From NCBI RefSeq assembly GCF_020687205.1, contig NZ_JAJEQE010000024.1, positions 1 to 44,587 of the forward strand: a stretch of DNA of 44,587 nucleotides, written 5' to 3'. Of the stretch, positions 1 through 8,637 are shown piece by piece. The stretch is from Hominisplanchenecus faecis (GTDB lineage Bacteria; Bacillota; Clostridia; Lachnospirales; Lachnospiraceae). A program made the translations under genes and the position numbers. Positions within the stretch are counted from its first letter, which is position 1. The number at the start of each line of letters is the position of its first letter. The notes beneath the pieces were generated by a model that saw only the letters and a program-made list of their open reading frames with translations, did not search any database and was not told the DNA's origin.

Positions 1-157
1 ATGTGCAAAATGAACAATTCCCAAGAAGGCACTTTTACGTGCCCTTCGGGGAATTCGTTCATTTGCACATGCAATACGATTTATTTGCAAACAGTATTTT
101 AAAATGTGCGGCATTTCCATTCCTTACACCTGCCAGGAAACCACCGACAACTTTTTA
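1..157. repeat. Left copy of a 157-base inverted repeat at the window ends
   Basis: Positions 1-157 match the reverse complement of 44430-44586 without gaps, with seven mismatches (three at about 22-24, four at about 76-83). The inner edge is the TAA stop (minus strand, 155-157) of the SGNH/LRR gene, and similarity stops one base further in. The outer 70 bases form an imperfect palindrome: arms about 1-22 and 48-70, with an inner GGCAC/GTGCC hairpin at the centre. As a transcript end it could act as a strong terminator or RNA-stabilising hairpin. It could also be a dispersed genomic repeat at which the assembly broke. Confidence 0.95.
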
Positions 158-3100
158 ATTGGCACTTGAAAAGATTCCACGGAATTTTTTCTTGTAAGCT
201 GTCTTTTTATTTCTTGGCACTTTTACTGCCGCTTTCTTATGGATTCCCTTAAATGCCTGTTTTCCGACTTTCTTTAAAGTGGTTGTTTTCACAGTGATCT
301 TTTTCAGATTTTTGCATCCGGAGAATGCTTTTACACCGATTGTGGCAACATTTTTGCCAATCGTTACGCTGGTGATTTTCTTTTTGCCTTTCAGGGCATT
401 TGCCTTGACGGAAGTGATGCGGTATGCAGCATTGTTGATCTTCACGGAAGCGGCGATCGATACTTTTTTCACATTCTTATCGGCAAGACCTGCAAAGGCA
501 GCGGTTTTCTTTGCGGTATTCGTGATCTGATAAGAGTACTTGCCAACAGCAACGATGTCTCCCTTTTTCAAACCCTTTGTTGTATCGGAAGTGCCAGGGT
601 TGGACGGTTGATTGTCTGTCGGCTTATCCGGAGTAGGAGTTGGTGTTGGATCCGGAGTAGGATCTGGTTTTGGTTCCGGATCTGGTTTTGGTTCCGGATC
701 TGGAATCGGGTCTGGATCTGGAATCGGGTCCGGTGTGATCTCTTTTGTAAGTTCAGAAGCGAACGTTACTTGTTTGCTGTTTGTTTTATCAGTTCCGGTG
801 ACACGAAGGGTGTAATCTTTTGTTTTATCCAATGTATCCAGGGAAACGCTGCCGTTTGCATCATAAGCTGTTGTTTTGGAAATGGATGTTCCGTTCTGGG
901 CGGTCAGTGTCAGAGTCACATCACGCAGCCCATTTGTATAAGAAGCAAACTGATTCATGGCAAGGGAAGCCTGATCATCTTTCTGCTCTGCAACGACTTT
1001 GATATTGGAGGCATCTGTCCAGTCACTCAGTGCATAAGAGAAATTTGCCAGTTCGGAATTTGCCTGATACAGGTTCAGCTCTTTGATGATCTGCTGGAAC
1101 ATGGCGATGTTGCCGCGTCCGTTTGGATGCAGGCCGTCCGGTGAGAACCAGCCACAGTTGAGGCTATCTGCATCTGCGTAGTTTGGATTGCTCAGGTTGT
1201 CATTGCGAACTGTATCGTGATAATTGTTCCAGTTTTCAAGATGATTGACAACAGCGATCTCCAGTCCCGGTATTTCTGTTTTCATTTCTTTTGCTACTTC
1301 CGGGATCGAAGCAAAGAACGCCTCGAAAGTCTCCTGACGCTGACCATAATTGATCATTGCACATGGAACACGCAGAACAATGCGGGTATTGGCATTGTTT
1401 TTGTGGATTTCACGAATCAGAGTTTTATAACGATTCTTGAATTCGGTAACGCTGATCGCACCGTTGCTGGTGGAGCCGGTAGCTGCGACGTTGTTTTCAC
1501 CATTTTTTGCACAGTCGTTTGTGCCGAGCATAATGACAGCGACATCCGGCTGGTAGCGTTTCAGCCGCGTTTCAATCTGATCCAGAGTTGTTGCGATGGT
1601 GGCGTTGGAAACGCCGGTATTGATTACAACGTCATCTTTTCTTCCGAGTTCATCCAGATATTTGGCAAAAAGCTGCGGTACGTTGTCGTAGCCGTTTGTT
1701 ACAACGCCATGAGTGATACTGTCGCCCATAAACAAGTAAGTTAACGATTTTTTGGATTTCAGCAAATCGGAGAAATCGTACTCAGAATCGGAAGTTTCAG
1801 AAATAAGTGTACCGGTAGAGCCATCCGTAATCTTGATGCTGATCGGTTTATAGGTTTCCGTTACACCATCGGAGCGGCTGTTGTCGCTGACCGTCAAAGT
1901 GTAAGTTTCTCCTGCCTTCAGACCGGATACCGTGAAATCAGAAGCAGAAGCACTGCCGGAGAAAATCTGTCCGTTACTGTCCGTCAGTGTGTAGGTAAGT
2001 TTTGCACCGGAGTCAGAAACGCCGCCTGCATGAACTTCCAGAGTGGTGTCGTTTGCTTTTGCGATAATCTGATCAGCATTTTCCTTCTTTTCTGTGCGGT
2101 AAGAGCCTGGTGCGAGGTTTTTCAGGTGAAAATTGTAGGAAGTTGTACTGCTTCCGAAGCCAAGTGCGTTTTTCAGAAGGTTTGCAGCCGCCTGATGACC
2201 TTCCAGTGTCAGAGTGCCGTCATCGTTGATATTGGAAACTGCGATAGAAGAGAAATCTACGATTTTTGCATCTTCAGAGACAACAGCATCAATGGCAGCT
2301 TTGTAAAGAGCAATGTTTGTATTCTGCACAGGGTCTTTGGATGGATAAGGGGTGATCACAACGGCAAGTTTTCTGGAAGCATTGATTTTATCCACCAGTT
2401 TTTTCAGATTTTCTTTGAAGGTATCCAGTCCTGCCTGGCCTTTGCTGTAGTCTTCGGCACCAACTGAGATGGCTACTGCCTCCGTGTGGTAAGCATCGAT
2501 CTGTTTGTCGTAATCTGCAAGAATAGAAGCAACATCGGAACCGCGACGGGCTGTATTGAATACGAAACGTCCTCTTTCAATATAGCTGCCGCCGCTGCGC
2601 ATGGTATCCTCAAAAAGCCCAATCCAGTTACGGATGGTAGAGGAGTTTTTAAAATCGGCAACCGCCTCTGTACCGCCGGTGAAGAGCCATGTCTTGCCGG
2701 TTCCGCTCTGACGCATGGCATTGAGTTTGGCAGTGACCGAGCTGACCTGTTCGTAGGAGATGGATTTCAGGTCATCCATTCTGTAGGCTTTGTCGATCAC
2801 GGTGATAAAATCAATCTTACCGTTAAAATTGGCAGAAGCGTAGTCGTTGTTGTTGACACCGACATAAGAACCGCCGCCGATCTGAAGCAGGTTGTAGTCT
2901 GCCCCGGCTCCCTGGTTAAAGCCTGCTTTCCAGGAACTGCCCCAGGTGTTGGAAGCATAGTTCAGGTTCGTGCCGTCCACGGCGATGCGTACGTTGTCAT
3001 TGACATAATTAAGAGACGGCAGGAAACTGATAGCAACGGTATGCCAGTTTCCATCGGCAAGGTTGACATTGAAAGAACCCTTCAGGCCGCCGGCAGGTGC

Positions 3101-3604
3101 ACCATTTGCTTTTTTTGTATTACGCATCACAAGACGCAGTTTGCCGTCACGGATCGAGACCGTCATATTTTTACCGGTGGTGGTCATTGCATCGGTGCCG
3201 GCACCAAAGAGCAGACCATCGGATGAAGTCTTAAAACGAAGGATGATCGTCTGATCGTTCTGAGTCGTTTTCAGATTTTTCAATACATCCATGTACTCTG
3301 TATTTTTGGAGTAATCGATTCCGCCGGAACCGTCAAATGACTGGCCGGACAGATCAAGATCAAATGCTCTTTTGCTGCTCTGAAGCTGCCGTGCCTCGCT
3401 TCGGACAGCGGCAGAGGTTATGCTCTCTTCTGATACCGATGCCGGGATCTGTGACCGGATATAAGCATCAGAGAGCACATTTCTGGCAGAATAGTCGCTG
3501 GCAAAAACAGAAACAGATGCAGGCGAAACGACGGATGAGGTCAGTATGCCAAAAGCAAGCCCCATAGACAAGAATCCATGTTTTGTTTTTTTACTTAAAA
3601 TCAT
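155..3604 (-). CDS. Large exported SGNH-hydrolase / LamG / BspA-like LRR surface protein
   Basis: 1149 residues. An N-terminal signal peptide (about 1-35, basic start, hydrophobic core, Ala-rich end) indicates export. Residues about 62-275 look like a concanavalin/LamG fold. About 300-480 resemble a second, degenerate SGNH-like domain, and about 510-600 an Fn3-like beta domain. The clear catalytic module is at about 615-860: block I MGDSITHG with nucleophile S629, a GTND block III, and the D823-x-x-H826 pair in SPDGLHPNG. This is a GDSL/SGNH esterase, probably a carbohydrate esterase. A Pro-Asp-rich linker (about 968-1005) leads to a C-terminal BspA-like LRR_5 domain rich in Lys (about 1020-1149), probably a wall- or surface-binding module. 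The start is supported by AAGGGAG seven bases upstream. The stop codon is the first codon of the terminal inverted repeat. The substrate cannot be read from the sequence. Confidence 0.85.
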   Translation of the reverse strand: MILSKKTKHGFLSMGLAFGILTSSVVSPASVSVFASDYSARNVLSDAYIRSQIPASVSEESITSAAVRSEARQLQSSKRAFDLDLSGQSFDGSGGIDYSKNTEYMDVLKNLKTTQNDQTIILRFKTSSDGLLFGAGTDAMTTTGKNMTVSIRDGKLRLVMRNTKKANGAPAGGLKGSFNVNLADGNWHTVAISFLPSLNYVNDNVRIAVDGTNLNYASNTWGSSWKAGFNQGAGADYNLLQIGGGSYVGVNNNDYASANFNGKIDFITVIDKAYRMDDLKSISYEQVSSVTAKLNAMRQSGTGKTWLFTGGTEAVADFKNSSTIRNWIGLFEDTMRSGGSYIERGRFVFNTARRGSDVASILADYDKQIDAYHTEAVAISVGAEDYSKGQAGLDTFKENLKKLVDKINASRKLAVVITPYPSKDPVQNTNIALYKAAIDAVVSEDAKIVDFSSIAVSNINDDGTLTLEGHQAAANLLKNALGFGSSTTSYNFHLKNLAPGSYRTEKKENADQIIAKANDTTLEVHAGGVSDSGAKLTYTLTDSNGQIFSGSASASDFTVSGLKAGETYTLTVSDNSRSDGVTETYKPISIKITDGSTGTLISETSDSEYDFSDLLKSKKSLTYLFMGDSITHGVVTNGYDNVPQLFAKYLDELGRKDDVVINTGVSNATIATTLDQIETRLKRYQPDVAVIMLGTNDCAKNGENNVAATGSTSNGAISVTEFKNRYKTLIREIHKNNANTRIVLRVPCAMINYGQRQETFEAFFASIPEVAKEMKTEIPGLEIAVVNHLENWNNYHDTVRNDNLSNPNYADADSLNCGWFSPDGLHPNGRGNIAMFQQIIKELNLYQANSELANFSYALSDWTDASNIKVVAEQKDDQASLAMNQFASYTNGLRDVTLTLTAQNGTSISKTTAYDANGSVSLDTLDKTKDYTLRVTGTDKTNSKQVTFASELTKEITPDPIPDPDPIPDPEPKPDPEPKPDPTPDPTPTPTPDKPTDNQPSNPGTSDTTKGLKKGDIVAVGKYSYQITNTAKKTAAFAGLADKNVKKVSIAASVKINNAAYRITSVKANALKGKKKITSVTIGKNVATIGVKAFSGCKNLKKITVKTTTLKKVGKQAFKGIHKKAAVKVPRNKKTAYKKKFRGIFSSAN

Positions 3605-3679
3605 ATTTTTCTCCCTTATTTTTGTGATGTCATGAGCACTTCATATCAGATATGCACTTCACAGACATTGTTTTGGTGA

Positions 3680-3688
3680 ATTATAACA
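3680..3688 (-). promoter_or_regulatory. Extended -10 promoter of the SGNH/LRR gene
   Basis: The minus strand reads TGTTATAAT here, an extended -10 (TGn plus a perfect TATAAT), about 75 bases before the ATG. No good -35 is seen 17 bases upstream, which fits an extended -10 promoter. Confidence 0.5.
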
Positions 3689-3750
3689 AGAAACATAAGA
3701 AGAATGCCTTGGAATTGAAAAAAATAAACAATGTTCCGATTGTAGTATCG

Positions 3751-3780
3751 TAAAATGATGCCAGGGTCAAAAGCCTGAAA
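3751..3780 (-). repeat. Tail fragment of the dispersed intergenic repeat
   Basis: The minus strand reads TTTCAGGCTTTTGACCCTGG followed by CATCAT. This matches the tail motif at 15835-15853 and 28593-28610 with one or two differences. Only the tail of the element is present here. Confidence 0.6.
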
Positions 3781-3783
3781 CAC

Positions 3784-3813
3784 TTACAATACCGATAATT
3801 ATGCACATATAAT
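3784..3813 (+). promoter_or_regulatory. Possible distal promoter for rpmJ
   Basis: TTACAA (3784-3789), an 18-base spacer and a perfect TATAAT (3808-3813). It lies upstream of the stronger candidate at 3877-3905 and may be an additional start for the alpha operon. Confidence 0.4.
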
Positions 3814-3876
3814 AGCATATATTCTGTACAGATTCCACAAAAATATGTTTTACATTATATAGAAAGAAAAATAGGC

Positions 3877-3905
3877 TTGCAATTTAAAAAGACAGGTGCT
3901 ATACT
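3877..3905 (+). promoter_or_regulatory. Sigma-A promoter of the rpmJ-rpsM operon
   Basis: TTGCAA (3877-3882), a 17-base spacer and TATACT (3900-3905), with a TG extension just before the -10. The same -35/-10 pair and spacing occur upstream of queT. It gives a leader of about 80 bases before rpmJ, so this operon does not need read-through from upstream ribosomal genes. Confidence 0.75.
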
Positions 3906-3991
3906 GATATTCGGACTTTGCGGAATTACGCAATTTTTATGTCCATTTGCACCTGATTTTAGGGGTAACATTGGTGAAAGGAGGCAGAACC

Positions 3992-4105
3992 ATGAAGGTT
4001 AGATCATCTGTAAAACCGATTTGCGAAAAATGCAAAATCATCAAGAGAAAGGGAAGCATCAGAGTCATCTGTGAGAACCCGAAACATAAACAGCGTCAGG
4101 GTTAA
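3992..4105 (+). CDS. rpmJ: 50S ribosomal protein L36
   Basis: 37 residues, starting [15 protein letters not shown] and ending HKQRQG, the standard bacterial L36. The zinc-ribbon ligands are Cys11, Cys14 and Cys27 plus the following His, as in the zinc-binding (C+) form. AAAGGAGG precedes the ATG by six bases. It is the first gene of the transcript. The infA gene that normally precedes rpmJ in Firmicutes is not in the 386 bases between this gene and the divergent SGNH gene. Confidence 0.97.
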   Translation: MKVRSSVKPICEKCKIIKRKGSIRVICENPKHKQRQG

Positions 4106-4469
4106 TTTATAACAAACTGAGAACTGTTTATTTGAATTAAGTGCGGCTGCAGTATGAACCGCCAGGCGGCGTTGTTTATGCTGATAACAATATATATGGG
4201 TGAGAAAGGGACGACAGTCCCGTGTGTCAGAAGATATCGGCTGACTGTCGCAGACCATGATATATTGCTTGTAATACCGGATTTGTGAGTACCGTCGCAA
4301 ATACGGAAAGGCTGTACGGTTTTTGTGCGGCTGGGCGGACGGTTTTGCCGTAAGCCTCAATTAGGGACAATATAAGGAAGAATGAAAATGTACACATCAT
4401 TTCAGACGTTATCATACCCGGATGGCGGGCTGTACATAACATTCTCAAAGAAAATGGAGGAATAATTAC
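4106..4469 (+). ncRNA. Structured rpmJ-rpsM spacer, candidate cis-regulatory leader of the alpha operon
   Basis: The 364-base spacer carries four strong helices. (1) 4150-4183: 10 bp plus 4 bp closing an AGGC loop, with a 2-base bulge. (2) 4212-4219 with 4243-4250: CGACAGTC/GACTGTCG. (3) 4309-4319 with 4348-4357: AGGCT and TACGG paired to CCGTA and AGCCT around a bulged G. (4) 4380-4394 with 4431-4444: GAATG plus ATGTACA paired to TGTACAT plus CATTC. None is followed by a T-run, so they are not simple terminators. In E. coli S4 represses this operon through a pseudoknot in the rpsM leader. The position matches, but the sequence does not let me say that the ligand is S4. Confidence 0.6.
4382..4465 (+). 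CDS. Possible 27-codon leader ORF overlapping the rpsM ribosome-binding site
   Basis: An ATG at 4382 behind AAGGAAG opens 27 codons ([15 protein letters not shown], then a Gly-Leu-Tyr-rich stretch and KKMEE). It ends in TAA at 4463-4465, four bases before the rpsM ATG. Its last codons contain the GGAGGA that serves rpsM. Its start codon lies in the 5' arm of helix 4 (4380-4394 / 4431-4444), so translation would open that helix. The SD-to-ATG spacing is short; the second ATG at 4388 is better placed. It may be a translational-coupling leader peptide or a chance ORF. Confidence 0.35.
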   Translation: MKMYTSFQTLSYPDGGLYITFSKKMEE

Positions 4470-4838
4470 ATGGCACGTATTGCTGGTGTAGACTTACCAA
4501 GAGAAAAACGTATCGAAATTGGTCTGACTTACATCTACGGTATCGGTAGAGTAAGCGCTAACAAAATCCTTGCAGATGCAAAGGTTAATCCGGATACTCG
4601 CGTAAGAGATCTGACTGACGAAGAAGTAAGCAGAATCCGTGACGTAATGGACGAGCATTATACAGTAGAAGGTGATCTGAGAAGAGAGATCGCTCTGAAC
4701 ATCAAGAGACTTCAGGAGATCGGATGCTACAGAGGAATCCGTCACAGAAAAGGTCTTCCGGTTCGTGGTCAGAAGACTAAGACAAACGCAAGAACAAGAA
4801 AAGGTCCTAAGAGAACTGTTGCAAACAAGAAGAAATAA
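4470..4838 (+). CDS. rpsM: 30S ribosomal protein S13
   Basis: 122 residues, starting [21 protein letters not shown], with the conserved helix-two-turn-helix region and the C-terminal [19 protein letters not shown] tail that reaches the P-site and bridges to the large subunit. Normal length. GGAGGA lies nine bases before the ATG. It is separated from rpmJ by an unusually long structured spacer, while the following genes are tightly packed. Confidence 0.98.
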   Translation: MARIAGVDLPREKRIEIGLTYIYGIGRVSANKILADAKVNPDTRVRDLTDEEVSRIRDVMDEHYTVEGDLRREIALNIKRLQEIGCYRGIRHRKGLPVRGQKTKTNARTRKGPKRTVANKKK

Positions 4839-4909
4839 GACCTGAGCAGGAAATTGCAAAGCAGATCAAGTTAACTATAGAAAGCGAAAAGAAAGTAGGT
4901 TAGTTTAAA

Positions 4910-5305
4910 ATGGCTAAAAAAGTTACCAAAAAAGTGACAAAAAAGCGCGTTAAGAAAAACGTTGAACGCGGACAGGCACATATTCAGTCATCTTTCAATA
5001 ATACAATCGTAACTCTGACAGATGCAGAAGGAAATGCTTTATCATGGGCAAGTGCCGGTGGTCTGGGATTTAGAGGTTCAAGGAAATCTACTCCGTATGC
5101 AGCACAGATGGCTGCAGAGACTGCAACAAAAGCAGCTCTGATTCATGGACTCAAGACGGTAGATGTATTTGTAAAAGGACCGGGTTCAGGTCGTGAAGCA
5201 GCAATCCGTGCTCTTCAGGCATGTGGTCTGGAAGTAACAAGCATCCGCGACGTAACACCTGTTCCACACAATGGTTGTCGTCCACCGAAACGTAGAAGAG
5301 TCTAA
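4910..5305 (+). CDS. rpsK: 30S ribosomal protein S11
   Basis: 131 residues. A lysine-rich N-terminus is followed by the S11 core, with [28 protein letters not shown], the [16 protein letters not shown] loop and the C-terminal [12 protein letters not shown]. It forms the platform of the 30S subunit near the mRNA exit. It lies 71 bases after rpsM and 16 bases before rpsD in the same operon. Confidence 0.98.
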   Translation: MAKKVTKKVTKKRVKKNVERGQAHIQSSFNNTIVTLTDAEGNALSWASAGGLGFRGSRKSTPYAAQMAAETATKAALIHGLKTVDVFVKGPGSGREAAIRALQACGLEVTSIRDVTPVPHNGCRPPKRRRV

Positions 5306-5321
5306 TTAGGAGGTTAGCGAA

Positions 5322-5915
5322 ATGGCAGTAAATAGAGTTCCTGTTCTTAAAAGATGCAGATCCCTGGGTATGGATCCGATTTACTTAGGATATGATAAAA
5401 AATCCAATAGAGAGCTGAAGAGAGCAAACCGTAAAATGAGTGAGTACGGTCTGCAGCTTCGCGAAAAACAGAAAGCAAAATTCATCTATGGTGTTCTGGA
5501 AAAACCTTTCCGTAACTACTACAAAAAAGCTGAAAAAATGCCGGGTATGACAGGTGAAAACCTGATGGTTATGCTGGAATCCAGACTGGACAGCGTAGTA
5601 TTCCGTCTTGGTTTTGCAAGAACAAGAAGAGAAGCAAGACAGATCGTAGATCATAAACACGTAACAGTAAACGGTAAGCAGGTAAACATTCCATCTTATC
5701 TGGTAAAAGCTGGCGACGTTATCGAAATCAAAGAAAAATGCAAATCTATGCAGAGATATAAAGATATCGTAGAAGTAACAGGCGGCAGACTGGTACCGGA
5801 ATGGCTGGATTGCGATATGGAAGCACTCAAAGGTACGGTAAAAGAGCTTCCAGCAAGAGAAGTGATTGATGTTCCTGTAAACGAGATGCTTATCGTCGAG
5901 CTGTATTCTAAGTAA
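5322..5915 (+). CDS. rpsD: 30S ribosomal protein S4
   Basis: 197 residues, within the usual 195-210. A primary 16S-binding assembly protein and the classical autoregulator of the alpha operon in E. coli. The S4 RNA-binding domain (about residues 88-150) contains MLESRLDSVVFRLGFARTR and HKHVTVNGKQVNIPSYLV. The N-terminus lacks the four-cysteine zinc motif (only Cys12 is near the start), so it is a C-minus form. A good AGGAGG lies upstream. S4 within this operon makes the rpmJ-rpsM leader a natural target. Confidence 0.98.
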   Translation: MAVNRVPVLKRCRSLGMDPIYLGYDKKSNRELKRANRKMSEYGLQLREKQKAKFIYGVLEKPFRNYYKKAEKMPGMTGENLMVMLESRLDSVVFRLGFARTRREARQIVDHKHVTVNGKQVNIPSYLVKAGDVIEIKEKCKSMQRYKDIVEVTGGRLVPEWLDCDMEALKGTVKELPAREVIDVPVNEMLIVELYSK

Positions 5916-5982
5916 TAAATAGCACCGTACTACGGTGCGTAGAACCCCTCATACACCAAATAACCCAACAAGGAGGGACTAT

Positions 5983-6942
5983 ATGTTCGATTTTAATAAA
6001 CCTAAAATTGAAATAGCTGAGATTTCAGAAGATAAGAAATACGGAAGATTTGTTGTTGAGCCTCTGGAGAGAGGTTATGGTACAACACTCGGCAATTCAC
6101 TTAGAAGAATCATGCTCTCATCTTTACCTGGAGCAGCAGTAAGCCAGGTAAAGATCGAAGGTGTACTCCATGAATTCAGCTCAATTCCGGGAGTAAAAGA
6201 AGACGTTACAGAGATCATCATGAATATCAAGTCCCTTGCTATTCAGAACAACAGCGAAACAGATGAGCCGAAAGTTGCATACATCGAGTATGAAGGCGAA
6301 GGCGTTGTCACCGCTGCTGATATCAAGGCAGACTCCGATATCGTAATCATGAATCCGGATCAGGTTATCGCAACCCTGAACGGCGGTACAAACTGCAAAC
6401 TGTATATGGAACTGACCATCACCAAGGGCAGAGGCTATATCAGTGCGGATAAAGGTAAAACAGATGATATGCCGATCGGTGTGATCGCAGTAGATTCTAT
6501 CTACACACCGGTTGACCGTGTAAACTATAAAGTCGAGAATACCCGTGTAGGTCAGGTAACCGATTACGATAAACTGACCATGGATATCTGGACAAACGGA
6601 ACACTGGCTCCGGATGAGGTAGTCAGCCTTGCAGCAAAGGTTCTGAGTGCTCATCTGAATCTGTTCATCGATCTGTCTGAGAATGCGAAATCAGCAGAGA
6701 TCATGATTGAAAAAGAAAGCAATGAGAAAGAAAAGGTTCTGGAGATGAACATCGACGAACTGGAACTTTCCGTACGTTCTTACAACTGCCTGAAGAGAGC
6801 AGGTATCAATACAGTAGAAGAGCTTTGCAGCAAGACTCCGGAAGATATGATGAAAGTTCGTAACCTCGGACGTAAATCACTTGAAGAAGTACTTGGCAAG
6901 CTGAAAGAGCTGGGATTACAGCTCAACCCGAGCGAAGAATAA
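5983..6942 (+). CDS. rpoA: DNA-directed RNA polymerase alpha subunit
   Basis: 319 residues from the ATG at 5983, chosen because AAGGAGGG ends five bases before it. An in-frame GTG at 5935 would add 16 residues unlike any alpha subunit. The N-terminal domain (about 1-230) has the assembly motif [20 protein letters not shown]. The C-terminal domain (about 250-315) has the UP-element and activator-binding helix-hairpin-helix segments ([23 protein letters not shown]). It lies between rpsD and rplQ, as in all Firmicutes. Confidence 0.98.
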   Translation: MFDFNKPKIEIAEISEDKKYGRFVVEPLERGYGTTLGNSLRRIMLSSLPGAAVSQVKIEGVLHEFSSIPGVKEDVTEIIMNIKSLAIQNNSETDEPKVAYIEYEGEGVVTAADIKADSDIVIMNPDQVIATLNGGTNCKLYMELTITKGRGYISADKGKTDDMPIGVIAVDSIYTPVDRVNYKVENTRVGQVTDYDKLTMDIWTNGTLAPDEVVSLAAKVLSAHLNLFIDLSENAKSAEIMIEKESNEKEKVLEMNIDELELSVRSYNCLKRAGINTVEELCSKTPEDMMKVRNLGRKSLEEVLGKLKELGLQLNPSEE

Positions 6943-7079
6943 AATTCAACCCGAGTTATATACAGTGCAGGCGGATAGTAGCCTTGGCAATCCCGGCACT
7001 GGACATTATGGACAAGACAGCATCTGTCAAGTAAGCCCGAAGAGCATTGGCAGATGTTCCACAAATGGAGGAAAATAAA

Positions 7080-7616
7080 ATGGCAGGTTATAGAAAACTT
7101 AGCAGAACAGCAGACCAGAGAAAAGCCCTGATCAGAGGACAGGTTACATCTCTGCTGTATCATGGAAAAATTGTTACTACAGAACAGAAAGCTAAAGAAA
7201 TCCGCAAAGTTGCAGAAGGTCTGATCGCTCTGGCTGTTAAAGAAAAAGACAACTTCGAAACGGTTACCGTTACTGCTAAAGTAGCACGTAAAGACAAAGA
7301 CGGTAAGAGAGTAAAAGAAGTCGTAGACGGCAAGAAAGTAACTGTATACGATGAAGTACAGAAAGAAATCAAAAAAGACAATCCTTCCAGACTGCACGCT
7401 CGTCGTCAGATGCTGAAAGTTCTGTACCCGGTAACAGAAGTTCCTACAGAAGCAGCAGGAAAGAAGAAAAACACAAAACAGGTAGACATGGTAGACAAAC
7501 TGTTTACAGAGATCGCTCCGAAATACGAAGGACGTAACGGTGGTTACACAAGAATCGTTAAGATTGGTCTTCGTAAAGGCGATAACGCTATGAAAGTTCT
7601 GCTTGAGCTGGTATAA
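7080..7616 (+). CDS. rplQ: 50S ribosomal protein L17, enlarged form
   Basis: 178 residues from the ATG at 7080 (AATGGAGG upstream; an in-frame ATG at 7047 would add 11 unrelated residues). The N-terminus MAGYRKLSRTADQRKAL and the C-terminus GGYTRIVKIGLRKGDNAM are canonical L17. Typical L17 is about 115-130 residues. The excess is a highly charged Lys/Asp/Glu/Val insert at about 58-100 and a second Lys-rich stretch at about 120-140. L17 sits by the peptide exit tunnel, and the inserts probably lie on the outer surface. Last gene of the operon, with a clear terminator behind it. The preceding 137-base gap contains small helices, for example CAGTGC/GCACTG and CATCTG/CAGATG. Confidence 0.95.
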   Translation: MAGYRKLSRTADQRKALIRGQVTSLLYHGKIVTTEQKAKEIRKVAEGLIALAVKEKDNFETVTVTAKVARKDKDGKRVKEVVDGKKVTVYDEVQKEIKKDNPSRLHARRQMLKVLYPVTEVPTEAAGKKKNTKQVDMVDKLFTEIAPKYEGRNGGYTRIVKIGLRKGDNAMKVLLELV

Positions 7617-7646
7617 TCCGGACATCAATTTATAAAACGATAACAG

Positions 7647-7684
7647 AGCCGTTTCGAATTCACAGGATTCGAGGCGGCTTTTGT
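7647..7684 (+). terminator. Rho-independent terminator after rplQ
   Basis: A 13-bp stem starting AGCCG, with two G-U wobbles, closes a seven-base loop and ends in CGGCTTTTG. Confidence 0.85.
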
Positions 7685-7782
7685 GCTATCAGGATGTAAA
7701 GCTGCCAGGCATTTTGCCCTTAACATCATTTAGAACATAAAATGGAAACGAATCGTATTTAGCGGAAAGGAGACAGAAAATC

Positions 7783-8619
7783 ATGATTTATATAGGAAGC
7801 CATATTTCATCATCCAAAGGCTATGCGGCCATGGGAAGACAGGCATTAAAGCTTGGAGCGGATACGTTTGCCTTTTTCACACGCAATCCAAGAGGCGGAA
7901 GTGCGAAGGAGATCAGGCGGGAAGATGTGGATAAATTTTTGAAAATTGCAGAAGAGAGTGGATTTGGGAAACTGGTAGCACATGCTCCTTATACTTTAAA
8001 TGCCTGTGCAGCCAAAGAGGAGGTGCGGACCTTTGCCAGAGAGGCATTTGCAGATGACCTGAGGCGTATGGAATACATTCCGGGAAATTATTATAATTTT
8101 CATCCGGGAAGCCATGTCGGTCAGGGAACCGAGGAAGGAATCCGCCTGATTTCGGAAATGCTCAACGAAAATCTGAAAAAAGAACAGACAACAACCGTAC
8201 TTCTGGAGACAATGGCGGGAAAAGGAACAGAAGTCGGAAGGACGTTTGAAGAGCTGCAAAGTATCATGGAAAAGGTTCAACTTTCCGACAAACTGGGCGT
8301 GTGTCTGGATACCTGCCATGTATGGGATGCCGGTTATGATATCGTAAATGATCTCGATGGAGTATTAGAAGAATTTGACCGGGTGATCGGTCTGAAGAGA
8401 TTGAAAGCGATCCATATCAATGACAGCTTAAATGAGAGAGGCAGCCACAAAGACCGCCATGCAAGGATCGGAGAAGGTAAGATCGGACTTCCGGCATTTG
8501 AGAGGATCGTGCGACATCCACACCTTCAGGGGCTGCCGTTTATCCTGGAAACACCGAACGATGAGGAAGGCTGGGCAAAAGAAATTGAGATGCTCCGAAG
8601 AGCATCCCAGGATCAGTAA
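7783..8619 (+). CDS. nfo: Endonuclease IV (AP endonuclease)
   Basis: 278 residues, the usual length. Cleaves the backbone 5' of abasic sites in base-excision repair. The trinuclear zinc ligands are visible: His in HAPYTLN (about 67), His in NFHPGSH (about 107), Glu in LLETMAG (about 143), Asp and His in CLDTCH (about 177-180), His in HINDS (about 214), Asp/His in DRHARIGEG (about 227-229) and Glu in ILETPN (about 258). AAAGGAGA precedes the ATG. A monocistronic gene 166 bases after the rplQ terminator region. It converges on the cyclophilin gene with only 18 bases between the stops. Confidence 0.96.
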   Translation: MIYIGSHISSSKGYAAMGRQALKLGADTFAFFTRNPRGGSAKEIRREDVDKFLKIAEESGFGKLVAHAPYTLNACAAKEEVRTFAREAFADDLRRMEYIPGNYYNFHPGSHVGQGTEEGIRLISEMLNENLKKEQTTTVLLETMAGKGTEVGRTFEELQSIMEKVQLSDKLGVCLDTCHVWDAGYDIVNDLDGVLEEFDRVIGLKRLKAIHINDSLNERGSHKDRHARIGEGKIGLPAFERIVRHPHLQGLPFILETPNDEEGWAKEIEMLRRASQDQ

Positions 8620-8637
8620 ATATCCGGCAGTGTCAGA

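Noticed and set aside
608-1144. Long plus-strand frames opposite the SGNH/LRR gene (also 1217-1744, 2030-2467, 2486-3226)
   Set aside because: Cys/Phe-rich or repeat-derived shadow frames of the minus-strand coding sequence without SD sequences.
4150-4183. Terminator after rpmJ
   Set aside because: A strong hairpin but no T-run follows, and rpsM has no clear promoter of its own.
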